NCBI GenBank assembly: GCA_029582155.1
Contig: CM055908.1
Location: 17,731,906 to 17,795,905, forward strand
Origin: Panopea generosa
Lineage: Eukaryota > Mollusca > Bivalvia > Adapedonta > Hiatellidae
Length of the DNA: 64,000 bases
Reading direction: 5' to 3'
Shown here: piece after piece, positions 35,438 to 46,885 of the stretch
Numbering within the stretch: position 1 is the first letter of the stretch
Layout of the letters: each line of letters opens with the position of its first letter
The notes under the pieces: model-generated
Seen by the model: only the letters and a program-made list of their open reading frames with translations
Told to the model about the DNA's origin: nothing
Databases searched by the model: none
Made by a program: the position numbers and the translations under genes

Positions 35438-37129
35438 CCAATCAATCTACCACCTACTATCAATCAATCGGGGTCAAGTATTTACCAGTAATGGCGTTCA
35501 CTATTGACAGAAACGGTAGCAGTACATGAATAACTATAGAGGTAAAATATAATTTTCGATTTGCGTACAATCTGCGAACTGTTCTCCTGAACAACGTTTA
35601 CATACGGACAATTCGACAAATCTTGGAACACTCAGAGGGGTGTTTTTGCTTCCATTATGACTGTTTACATGTTGATGACATGCATTTCATAAGAGCCGGT
35701 GTTGAGAATATTTCTAATAAAATATTCTCTCTCTGAGCAATTAAAGACTCTGCTTATTGCACAGGGACGGACCACAGGATGGAAAAAAACTTATTTTAAT
35801 ATCAAATAGTTGATATCATAATTTACAAATAATTCATTGATCAGCCAGTCGTGCAGTGTAGTTTCACCTCCCGTCGGTTAACATAGGCTAGGACGTTACG
35901 GTTAATTAAACATTCTCTAAAAAGGCATTCAGAGGTACACCTCCAATTGCAACAGTTTCAGTCAACAATTATTAAATTCTCATGAAAAAAATATTTACGA
36001 TAGTCTGTTGGTAATGAACATATGTAGTCTTTACCCGGAAATAAAATGAGTGACATGCATGTTAGCATGCCTCAGAGGGCAAATAAAGGCAAAGAGGTGC
36101 ATACAGAACTTTAACTACCACACTTACATACATTTAGATGTAATACAAATGTAAATATTAGGGTACAGTTTTACTCGATCCAAGCATGCTATTACAAAAT
36201 GATTTTGGTGACGAAAAATTCTATAATCTCACAGAGTTTGATGAAATTAATTAGAACCAAGAACAAATTGCGTAGCACGTCGTCATTATATTACCAATGC
36301 AACAGTTTTATAAACTTGCCCAGCATCAGTCAAAAGTTACAGAATGTTAAATATATTTTCCTTTTTTGTTAATGTTATTTACGTCCGCCATATTGAAAAG
36401 GTCCAATGCTGTCAGTAATTTTCATCGTGTGCCTGACCTCAATTATTTATTGTTAGGACAGGGAACAATACTAACGTATATATTGATATAACGAAAACAA
36501 ATACATAAACAGTAACATATTAAATAAATACGTAAACAATCATTTTTGCTTCAAATTTTTATTTATCTATACGTTTTTGACGATTTTTACACCGCAGCAT
36601 GATAGAGCCTCCGTCTCGCATGCGAAAGGTCTGTTCCGATATCAACACAAACTAATACAGAAAGCGCAGTTCTTTCGATATAAATTGATTCCTACATTAT
36701 AAAACCATATGTCGTTTAAAATTTAATAATCACTATTTAAACACACATATACGCTTCCAAACATCGTTCAGTAGAGACTCCCCCATGTTAGAGTCTATCC
36801 CGCAAATCTCCCAAACTCGACTCTTCTCAACCCCCTCTCTGTTTTATTCCACTCCACTTGAACTCTAGAGTGACAGTTTAAATAACAAACCAATTTCACT
36901 TTTCTATTTTTAGGTCTGGTCACCGTTATACTCTTGACACGCCAGCACTCATCATGTATGACCCATTACCTTTCTAAATATGCTTAATCAGATAGGTACA
37001 ATGTATTGACCTATTACAACTATTTTTGCAGTCTTGCCTTAACAAGAAAATATCCCACATATAGTATGTTATGGCTCAAATTACATTATTAAACTTATAA
37101 GTCAATAATTAATGAGTGACTCTAAAATA
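35436..37129. other. AT-rich DNA upstream of the GPCR exon
   Basis: No exon recognised. A tRNA-head-like scrap (CATGATAGAGCCTCC and CGCATGCGAAAGGTC at about 36598-36640) may be a SINE family B head fragment. Confidence 0.45.
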
Positions 37130-37390
37130 GGTCGTGGGATCTTCGGTCGGGTCCTACAAACGACAAAAAAATGGTACGAGAAGCTTCCTTGCTTGTTGCA
37201 TAACATTTAGAGGATAGTTCTAGGTCTTGTCGGTCCAGTTTCAGCATAATGTGACTGGGTGGGATATTATTATGTGTCTTAGGCATAATACTCCAATACG
37301 GCACTACTCAGAAAACTGTCTCAAGTAGACACTGTCGCGATATAACTGAACAATTGTTGGAAGCGACACTGAACACCATACAATAACAAC
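37130..37390 (+). mobile_element. SINE family B, 5'-truncated
   Basis: Starts in the B-box region (GGTCGTGGGATC). The body has AATGGTACGAGAAGCTTCC and CAGCATAATGTGACTGGG. The tail has CGCGATATAACTGAA and ACTGAACACCATACAATAAC. It is more diverged than the three copies in the duplication. The minus frame at 37122-37304 is antisense to it. Confidence 0.72.
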
Positions 37391-37469
37391 ATAGCCGAAT
37401 TTTCAGTTTAGATTTCCATTCTTATGAATAACGGTATGCTAAGTCAGCAATGCCTTGATTAGATCAACT

Positions 37470-37740
37470 CAAAACGATGAGTTCCAAAGCCAGGACTGGA
37501 TTTTAATGTCATTATATATATACAGAACATGTTATAAAAAACATATCCGATTACTGCTGTTGGTGGACGACCACATAACGAATTTGTGTATAAGGAATTA
37601 GTATAACAAACGTCCTTCAGCAAGTAACTGACAAACATCCGCGCAAGTATTTGATTAGTGCTAGACTCGAACCCAGCGACCTTCACGATGAGAGGTAAGT
37701 GGTTGTTAGGCCACTGCGCCTTAGCCCACTCAAGAAGGCG
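37470..37740 (-). mobile_element. SINE family A, full-length-like, reversed
   Basis: On the minus strand: head GAGTGGGCTAAGGCGCAGTG (A box), GCTGGGTTCGAGTCTAGC (B box), then the family A block GTCAGTTACTTGCTGAAGG. This copy has the best B box of the family. The minus frame at 37459-37752 runs through it. Confidence 0.7.
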
Positions 37741-38597
37741 GACATACCACATGAAATATTAATGAGACCAATCTAAATATTTAACGACAAATCTTAATTA
37801 TATTATAAAATTTCTACAGCAACTTCATTTGATATGTTTAGGCATAGAATAGAAACGAGATCTTGCAAGCGATGCGATCACTGTTAATCCCTTTTTATCG
37901 ATAACGTGTTATTAAACAAATCTGGGCTTCCTTTATAAATCTCCTCCTGCTAGTTTACAAACCAAATTGTTAACACAGTTTGGAAACAAAATGAAGGAAA
38001 TAATAACTCATGGATGTACAAAAGCAATCGATTCAAACGCTATGTTTGTTGAAAGGGTTGAACATAAGACACACTCTTAGATATTTAAAAGAAATGAGAT
38101 TTTAGGTGAAATAATTATTTAACATTTGACAACATTTGTCCCTGGTTGATCTAAAACGTGTAAGTGTATCCAAGTGAATACTATTGAATGAATCAAATTA
38201 AAACCAATAATAACTATCATATTATGTTTCGAAGCAATTTGGTTGTTATTTCCCTGATGGCTTTTTTCCATTAAAAAAAGTATGGAAAAATCTACTAATG
38301 AATTGATTTTTTTATATTTTAAAAAGTGCTTGACGCTACAGGCAACTTGTAAAGTCCAGTTTTTATCAGAAAGTGCTCAAGGCGTTTTATTTATTCTCAA
38401 GGAAGTACATTTCTTAAATATAAAGCTTGTACATGTACAATTTCACGCGAATATGATCTGTAAATTGAATTCTAGCGTTATAAAGAATATATCCTAGGTC
38501 ATTACCACACAGGAGTAATGAACGTATTTGTTGATGAAGCGATTTACTAACCTATCGTTCATACAAAACTCATGTTTACATAATAATTACATTTATA
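37741..38597. other. AT-rich intergenic DNA
   Basis: No supportable gene. The 71-residue frame at 38282-38497 shows no motif. Confidence 0.5.
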
Positions 38598-38768
38598 GTT
38601 AAACTTACTATAAGTTATTGCAACACATCACGCTTGAAGTCTTTCTGGGTAGAAGCAGTACTAAACATATGTGGAAACAGTGTTTTGCTGAAGGACACAA
38701 CGCATGCCTTAGCAGAATATCAAACACACAACCCTCCGATCCTGGATTCGATGATATACCACTGGTAT
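38598..38768 (-). mobile_element. SINE family D, reversed
   Basis: On the minus strand it has ATCGAATCCAGGATCGGAGG, GTGTCCTTCAGCAAAACACT and CTACCCAGAAAGACTTCAAG, then a GTTGCAATAACTTA end. Related pieces lie at 43790-43905 and 53745-53897. Confidence 0.6.
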
Positions 38769-39276
38769 AAAAAGGCAAAGTATCGGGAAAAAATCTTAAA
38801 CTAGAAAACTAAGTTTAGAGCATCTACTCGTCGCCTATAACTGAAATACGTACTACTCGGCGATATTCCCCTCACCATTCGGTGTCTTCATAAGATAAGC
38901 AAAAATAACACAATACAAGCAATAGGTCAGAATAAGTACTGCATACTTAAGAGGGATGATTATTTAAGTCTAACTGGGGCGCGTATGCTAGTTAGGAGAT
39001 CCCTTTTCAGCACAATGGTTTAGTATGGTTTAATAGATAGCACTTTGGCAGTAAGTACTAAGGATATATCGGAAAAAGATGCTTTAGCTAATTTTAAATC
39101 TTCTAAAAAATATTTTAAAAAGTATTTTAAACAAAAGTGAACATTCACAAAAGCTGTACAAGAAAATGCGTTCAGAACAGTGCGACAAGATTTTGAACAG
39201 AAAATCTCTAGGCAATCAACACTGTTCGAAAAATAAACATAAATACCCATTCCACATAGTCAACAATAATCAATTT
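38769..39276. other. AT-rich intergenic DNA
   Basis: No gene recognised. The minus frame at 39020-39250 has no motif I know. Confidence 0.5.
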
Positions 39277-39570
39277 TGATTGATTGATTGATTGTTTGAT
39301 TGGATATTTAGCGTTATTGTTAAGCCATCGAGGGCTTACAGACGATCAGTTAACATAACCACTGTTTCCTGGGATCCTGGAAGGTTAACAAGTACTCGAG
39401 CACACCCAATCTCCGCAAGTAATTGATAACTTTCCCACATGAATCAGTGGTGAGAGACGAATGATAATGAGACGCAATGCTGTATATCAACCAGTCATTG
39501 TGGCCAGGCGGGGATTCGAACTCAAGACCCTTGGATTGATAGTCAGGCGCGCTACGACTTAGCTAATCAA
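39277..39570 (-). mobile_element. tRNA-derived SINE, family C, reversed
   Basis: On the minus strand: head GATTAGCTAAGTCGTAGCGC, B box GAGTTCGAATCCCCGCCTGG, body ATCTGCGGAGATT-type and AGGATCCCAGGAAACAGTGG, and a 3' tail of (TCAA)n seen on the plus strand as TTGATTGATTGATTG. It faces a plus-strand copy at 40217. Confidence 0.75.
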
Positions 39571-40216
39571 TAAAGTCATGAAACTAATCTAATGCAAAAC
39601 CCTAGTAAAGAAACGTATATACAAATGTACAAGACAAACACAATCATCCATTTAATTCACATCATTAATATTAATTTTTGATAAATATGAACGATTTGTT
39701 TTGTACAGAAATAGGTATAGTAAAAATCCCATCAAACACACACTGGTGCATGTAAATCACAACATCGAGGAGTATTCCCTAACGAGAGTATGCCCTTTTA
39801 TTATTTAATCCAAATCGTGTTTTAGATGACAATGGTAAATTTGCTTCCAACCATTTTTATAGAGTGTTTCTTCCAATCCAAACCATACTATCATTGAGAG
39901 CGTTTCAACAATTCGATTTTTACATTTGTGTTGCTAAGCAACAAATTAGCGCATGATTCAAATCAATTAAAGGATTTTGCTGCCGAGGTGATCTATATAC
40001 TCTGACATGTGGAATACGCGGCGTGTTTGGCTTATATTGACAATGATTAAGAATAGGAACACCATAACGGTAACGTAAATGTTGAAAGTTCAGATTTGTT
40101 AGTGCTTTTATTTTCCCATCAATAGATAATTTTAGATTTTACAGCTATGATACGATATTGTCGTAGTATGTGTTTGCTTTAGCTAAACGTTCATATATTT
40201 AATAATTTCGAATTAG
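39571..40216. other. DNA between inverted SINEs
   Basis: No gene or further repeat was recognised. It would form the loop if the two family C SINEs paired. Confidence 0.5.
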
Positions 40217-40483
40217 CCGGGCCCGATTAGTTCAGTCGGTAACGCGTCTGACTATCAATTCAGGAAATAGTCTCCAGGATGATTGATATATGATATTTGT
40301 CTCATTTTCATTTGTCTCTGCCCATTGATTTAAGTGGAAAAGTTATCAGTTACTCTCGGAGATGAGGTGTGCTCGAGTACTGGTTAACCTTTCAGGATCC
40401 CCAGGAAACAGCGGTTAGGTTAACTGGTCGTCTGCTAGCCCTCGATGGCATTAAATGACGCTAAATATTCAATCAATCAATTT
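40217..40483 (+). mobile_element. tRNA-derived SINE, family C
   Basis: Head CCGATTAGTTCAGTCGGTAA and CGCGTCTGACTATCAATTC. Body GTTATCAGTTACTCTCGGAG and GGATCCCCAGGAAACAGCGG. Tail AATCAATCAATTT. Confidence 0.75.
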
Positions 40484-41436
40484 AATGTCTAGAATTAAAT
40501 ATCAAATTTAAATGTATTACCTTTCCAATGAGAGCTTGACCGCTTAAATCTATTTCGTCGTATTGAGCTTTATACAATCAAACATGTCCCCAGAATAAAA
40601 TTTAACAATCAAATAATTGTTATGTGTGGTTTATATCACCTTTTTTTTATTTAATTGTTTAAACTTATGCATACGAGTTCTATAAAATACTGATTATGAA
40701 ATAATAGTAGTATCGACTTACAAGAATAAATAGAATGTATGTTTCTATCAGACAGTAAAAATCCACTGATCTAGTAAACTTCCATAGCAACAAATATCGA
40801 TAAAACAAATGGAATGTCTTGGGTGTCGCACAAGCTTATATTCAAAGACTTATGCTAAGATCGAGAATTACTTCGTTTATGATACCATTGTACCTATATA
40901 GACATTTGAGGGGCGTTGAAAAATAATGTTATATTTATGAATTTTTTTCCACGCAGTCATCCTACCCTGCTGTGACGCTGGAACAATTAATGACGTGACG
41001 TATCAGAACATATGACGTAATATATCTGATTTGACGTCTAAAAAGCCGCCGTGGTGCAAATAAACATAATAACATCAATTGAAATAAATATGCAATATGT
41101 TTGGTATGCAAGAAAAATAATCTTACATGTTTTTTTTGGTTCAGATAAAAAAGTTCGTCTCTTGGGATAACTGTTCACTCCAAAAACCAGTTACCCTTCG
41201 GGACAAAATTTCCTATCCGAACCTTCGACCCATGTTAGATATTCATAATCTTAACCGGTATAAAACATTGTTGCAAGAATAAAATAGTTGTAAAAATAGT
41301 TATTTAGTATGTAAAACTTTTCTTAAAACCGCATAGAGTTTCCGTCGGCAGTGAGCTCTATGTGTCAATATGCCCCATATTCCCGTATAGAGCTCTTCGA
41401 TTAGGATATATCGACTTTAATATTAATTAAGACTAT
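40484..41436. other. AT-rich intergenic DNA
   Basis: No gene recognised. Confidence 0.5.
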
Positions 41437-41610
41437 TTAGAGAACTAGTACAACATCTACCACTTCTTCAACAACAACAACGATAACAATACTCTTTGCT
41501 GTCGATTTCATTATCATTATCTTCAACTTTAACATTGTCTTCACCGTCATCATTATCAGTATCACAATCATCATCATTATATTCATCATCATTTTCTCTA
41601 TAAACAGTAG
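41437..41610. repeat. Low-complexity ATC/AAC trinucleotide-rich tract
   Basis: Degenerate CAACAACAACG and ATCATCATTAT runs. The minus frame here (41437-41631) is methionine/isoleucine/valine-rich because of the trinucleotide bias and is not a gene. Confidence 0.8.
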
Positions 41611-43055
41611 CTCAATTCTTGAAATATACAATATAAAATACTACTTTATGAAGGACGGAATTTTTATGGAATTCAAAACAACACCTCTTTCAATGATTAA
41701 ACAGTGCAACTATAGCGTATAATTGAATGATATTAGTTTATAAAAATATGAATTTTTCTTTTACTAATATATTGCAAACATGAAACATATCTCATCTATT
41801 TATCATCTATTCCTTACATGGTACAAACAAAATGACACTGATGTAACCGAGATGCTGAATAACAAATAACACCTAATCAACAAAGGCCCCTTGTACCCAC
41901 TTTATAAACGACCAATGACTTGTTTATGACTTTCATCTGGAAAAAAAAGAAGTGAAAAAAAAATGACGGGATGAACTAGTGGTTCAATTTCCGGAGTTGA
42001 ATTAAAAGAAATACAATAATCCGTCGTACAAGCGGTCCTAATACCGAATATAGGGGTGGCAATATCATTGTTAAATAAAATGATCATTAAACAAACATTA
42101 AACATAGAGATGGTCTTAATGTGGGGTTTTAGTGTATATTCAAACAGCAGTGCTGATGGACATTTAGACACTGCATAATTGTAATAATGATGGCGATTAG
42201 GGTCTAGCAAATAACGTGACAGTCAGTATGACAATCATGCACAAGAAGTCAGACCCGTTTTTAAGTTGTGATGTGTATATTTGACGCACAGAACTACCGG
42301 GAGCTATAAATCGAAGCTTAATGCATAGGACTCCTTGGGAGCTCTATGCACCAGGACACTATATGCGGTCTTACATAGCACCTTTGAAATATTCTTATTG
42401 GAGGTGTGGCATTACTTCCGGTAATTGATACCTATATAAGGACATATTGAATTGAATATATGCCTGTTTACGTAGACCTATTTATGAAGACCCATTTATG
42501 TAGCCGTCAGAACAAACATGTACAAACCTTCAAGCAGATAATTTTATGCTAGTTTCAGATGTTGATTGTTTAATGTAGGAGATGATTTTGTGGTTAACAA
42601 ATACGAACATATCCGTCTTATCAACTCTCAAACCATTTTGTCAAACCACTCTTATTTACAAGTATATTCTAGACGGCACGTGACGTTCAGCAGTTACCTC
42701 TATCAAACACTTATTGATCTGTTTTTCGTGCCTCCAAGACCATAACGAGAGGCTTGTATTCACTCTAATATTAATATGTCTGATTCCTAACATCACAGGG
42801 ATACCATTCAGCATATTTTGAAAACAGAATACTGCTTTAGCCGACAGGGGGCGTAATGCATATTTCATAACCCCTCAATATCATACTGAGCAAAACGGAT
42901 TCTTTTTTCTTGGATGATTTCTTACTTCTAAAAGATCCTTAAATCGGATACTATGTAATATCATTGTATTGAAAGCTGGATGGTAAATATTTTTTATATA
43001 AAATATTTAACTATTTGAAGCCGCCATTTTTATCTAAGGTGTGCGTGTGTATGTA
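41611..43055. other. Intergenic DNA
   Basis: No gene supported. Frames at 41902-42210 and 42656-42868 (minus) have no recognisable domain. A short TTTATG(A/T)AG-type direct repeat lies near 42466-42503. Confidence 0.45.
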
Positions 43056-43317
43056 AAAGCAAAGTAAAGTAAAGTGTCTGTTTATTATAGTGTCACCCCC
43101 TACTGAAAGGGCCAGCAACAATGGACTTATGAGATACCTTTATGTTGTGCACAGTTACTCCCTGAAATATTTCCTTGCCAGGCGTCCGGCGCTCAATTTA
43201 CCTAGCTGCCGGGTGAGCAGCTGGCTGCATTAGTAAACAAGTGCTTCCACCAGAATTTAAACCACCGACCTCCTGCTTCCAAGGCGAATGCCTTTACCAC
43301 TAGGCCTTGGAAAATGG
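43056..43317 (-). mobile_element. tRNA-derived SINE, family E, reversed
   Basis: On the minus strand: CAAGGCCTAGTGGTAAAGGC (A box), GGAGGTCGGTGGTTTAAATT (B box), a body with CAGCTGCTCACCCGGCAGC, and a 3' end running into ACTTTACTTTACTTTGC. No second copy was seen in the window. Confidence 0.65.
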
Positions 43318-43789
43318 AATGTATATATGAACGTATGTAAGACTTTGTCATGTAGTTCAAGTTTGAATAAATGAATTGAATGAATGGTGTTGTACGGAAT
43401 GTCGACACACAAACAGGTTAATTTGTGAGCGTATGAAATAATGCAATTGTGATTATGACAATAATACATTAAAAAAATATTGTAAAACAATTAGTATAAT
43501 GATAAAAAATAAATGAATTAATCAATATACATTATTTATGATATAATATAATAAGGTTAAAATAATTTGACCCGTCAACAGGATTTTAACTAACAATGAT
43601 TTAAGAGTTTTACTTCTCTTAATATTTTTTATATATATTGCATCAATCAAATACTTTTCGCGCATCGGAGTGAAGACCACATAGTGGGTTAATATATGTT
43701 TGACAGCTAGCAGCGTAGAACATGGGTGATTGTATACACTTTGGAACAGGTTCACGTTTTAAATGTCATTAGTAATTAGTTTAAACTTA
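43318..43789. other. AT-rich intergenic DNA
   Basis: No gene recognised. The minus frames at 43202-43490 partly overlap the SINE and are shadows of it. Confidence 0.5.
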
Positions 43790-43905
43790 TTTATTTTACT
43801 TCAAATGGAAACGAGTTATTACAACTTATACAAATCAAGCTCGAAGTCTTCCTGGGTAGAACCAGTACTAAGCTTATGCGGAAAAGGTCATTCTTGACCG
43901 TGCTG
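43790..43905 (-). mobile_element. SINE family D fragment, reversed
   Basis: CTCGAAGTCTTCCTGGGTAG, ACCAGTACTAAGC and TGCGGAAAAGGTC match the bodies at 38598 and 53745. The head is missing. Confidence 0.6.
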
Positions 43906-43989
43906 GTGTGCTTTCATTTTACGTAGGAAAATGGTTCGTTTTTTTAAGTGAAACTTGTGTATGAATTGCTCTGCTTTCACCAAGTCTGA

Positions 43990-44231
43990 GGCCCTCAGTG
44001 ACCGAGTGATCTAAAGCGCCGTTTTACGATAACTAACTTAATATAGCTAATATAATTGGTTCAATTCTCAGTTGTTTTAAAAACTTTTTGGAGAAAGTCA
44101 GTTCCTTGCGGAAGGACAGCAGTGCTTCTACTCAGATTTATTCTGATTTCTTCTCCAACAAATAAAACATTAAATGCCATAATTTTATATAACCTGAAAT
44201 ATGATGAAACTGCGATACACTCCGTTAAAAA
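43990..44231 (+). mobile_element. SINE family A
   Basis: The head-like AGTGACCGAGTGATCTAAAG is followed by GTCAGTTCCTTGCGGAAGG and TCTACTCAGATTTATTCTGA. The 3' part has TGCGATACACTCCGTTAAAA. A 65-residue minus frame (44061-44258) is antisense to it. Confidence 0.65.
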
Positions 44232-44934
44232 TTCATCGAATCTGACATTTTGATGCATGCATATTTTTTATTCTTCTTACAGAAAAACGACAAAGTTCTT
44301 TCTTTATAGAAACAAAATCAAAAACGAAAATAACAATAAGTGTTTTAACCAATGCAATACTACAACAAGTATCCATACCCTTTGGAACACTATCTAGAAC
44401 GTTTTATAGAATATTTGTCCTACTGTCATGATGCGCTTGAGCTTTGGTTGTACATGTAGATAATCTGCTCTTTTACGACTTAATCGCATTTCTATTTCTC
44501 ATTTTATACACATCAATGTAAAACGATAATTTAGAAAATTGCTGAAAACAATATTTCTCTTTTATGTGACACAACGCGGCTGTTCACTATGGTTATAAAT
44601 AATTGTCTTATCGATTGTATATAGGAACATCAAAGATATTACTGGAGCAAAAAATCTTAACCTATTCAATATCTATTATTACAAAATTAAAACTAAATTC
44701 GATACCAGATTTTAAAACAACGCATATAGATTTTCAAAATAAAAAAAAAATTAAAAAAATCACCATTGTGACATTGAGTGATTGATATTATTTGTTATTA
44801 TTTGTACGCAAATGATACTTAACAAGTAAACTTGCTAGTGACACATTTCTGTATACTTCTATTATAAAAGCGTATATCACACTTTACGCTTTTTTGTTTA
44901 GTATATTAGTTTTACACAACAGCGTAGGGTAATT
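44232..44934. other. AT-rich intergenic DNA
   Basis: No gene recognised. Confidence 0.5.
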
Positions 44935-45135
44935 AGTTCGGTCCCCGGCCAAATCATACCAAAGAATTTAAAATATGGAACTATGAGCTTCCTCGTTTGG
45001 AGCTCAGCATTTAGAGGATGGTTGTAGGTCTGATCGGCCCAGAGTAATGTGACTAGATGGGGTATCATGCCATGTGTCTATGGCATGATAGTTCAATGTG
45101 GCAGCGTTTGGAATACTTTTTGAAGTAGACATGAC
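44935..45135 (+). mobile_element. SINE family B, diverged and truncated
   Basis: GGTCCCCGGCC (B-box end), ATGGAACTATGAGCTTCCTC, GAGCTCAGCATTTAGAGGAT and GGCATGATAGTTCAATGTGG parallel the bodies of the family B copies. The tail is lost. Confidence 0.65.
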
Positions 45136-45463
45136 TGACGCTCTATTAATTCATACGAACCATTCTAATAAGTATTTAAGTAGACAAAAAACTCAGTTTT
45201 TTCTCAATTATATAGTTTTACCATTAAATCCATGTTAATATAAGAGATGATTCCGCCTGTGGTATACATATTGTTTTACATGTGTTTGGTACCTTAAAAT
45301 GATATATTTTCAGTCATCATATTTATTGTTTAGATTAATTCAAATACGCAACTATGTATCTATTTTAAATGCCATTTTCCTCGTACAATCAAGTTAATTA
45401 ATGCATATAGACATTTATGTTGTTCGTGGGAAAGTATAGAGTGTATTTCTTTTATATAATAAA

Positions 45464-45467
<4 letters not shown>

Positions 45468-45509
<42 letters not shown>
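45468..45509. repeat. (CA)n microsatellite
   Basis: About 21 uninterrupted CA dinucleotides. Confidence 0.95.
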
Positions 45510-45510
<1 letters not shown>

Positions 45511-46885
45511 TCACAAATGCCATTATTGGTCATTGACTGATAATGATAATGATAAATTGGAAACTAAATGTTAGTTATCTAAGTACATGCGAGTTACATA
45601 CATTGTATGCATATACATTCTGAAAAAAATAATTTTCCGCTGAGTTTATAAAATCAAACTGACAGATTGATTTGATAAACACGTAAAATATGGTCCGTGC
45701 ATACACGTGGAAATTGAATGTCCATGCTGTCTAAATTGTTTTATGCGTACGTGTTAGTAACGCTTATTTATTCGTTCCATCGAAACTATATTAGTTTTGC
45801 ATGGGTTTTTTTATGGTGTTAGATATTTATTTATTAAATAGGAACATTCTTTTTTTGTTCAATATATATACACGACCTATATAATAATGGTATATAGAAA
45901 ATCACTGTCCCTAGCCGCCATTACAGATGATCGTTTAACTATGAGTAAAGTTGATTAGTATCACAGCAAAAAAATATTTCCGTTTTCAAACATTATTATT
46001 TCCATGTTTATTTTTTATTAAATTAAAAACATAAACATAACGATTTCATGTCTTATATAATCTTAATATATCTTATTTTTCATTTGTGAAAAGTGCCTAC
46101 TTTATGTGAGAAGTGTTACTTTAAAATAAATACGTTACCTTTTTCCAGTAAATTATCCAAAAATAAATTGCCCTTGGATTTTTGGACAGTAGAACGTGAC
46201 TGTTAGGCAAGTTTGAACTATTGTCCATGTGTAAGTGCTTGAGTTTTCTTATCAAATGTTTGGTAATCAAGATAAGAATCTTCTATCTTGATGATTTTAA
46301 TGTTTCATAATGTTTTGTAATAATTTCCTTGAAACACATTGACTTAAATCATAGCACAGTGTATGATACCAAATAGCTGTCAGTAAAGTCTATGCAAATC
46401 TTCAACTCGGCTAAATTCTCATATTCCTTCCTTTACCACTGTAACGCGGCACAATAGCATGGAAGGGATGAACTATTTGCTTTTATATTCTCCACAGCAA
46501 CATTAACGGCGGTCTTCACATATTGGTTATTTTGTAGAGATTACAAACTTGAAGCCTTTCAAATGTCAATGTATAAAAAGATAGACGATGCAAACAAATA
46601 TAGTTTGATTTTTTTTTAAAAAATAAGACAAGTGTAGGTTGATTAATAAATGGATACCAGAAAATCAATAATTTTACAATTAGTTGTGTGACCTTTACTT
46701 TGCGGCCAAGTGTTGGGATTTATCTGCCCGAGTTGTTGCTTTTTATATATCAGTAAAATGCGGTATTAAAACAGTCACTTCCCTGACAATACATACTGTA
46801 TATAATATTAAAAAGATGAAATGTGAGAGTTGTTTTCCAACCACGAGAATAAAAAACCGATGTACCATACAATAGACATTCATAA
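45510..46885. other. AT-rich intergenic DNA
   Basis: No gene recognised. The small frame at 46684-46875 has no motif. Confidence 0.5.

Noticed and set aside
42656-42868. 70-residue minus frame with SLSLWSWRHEKQ
   Set aside because: Considered as an exon, but there is no clear splice context, domain or second copy to support it.
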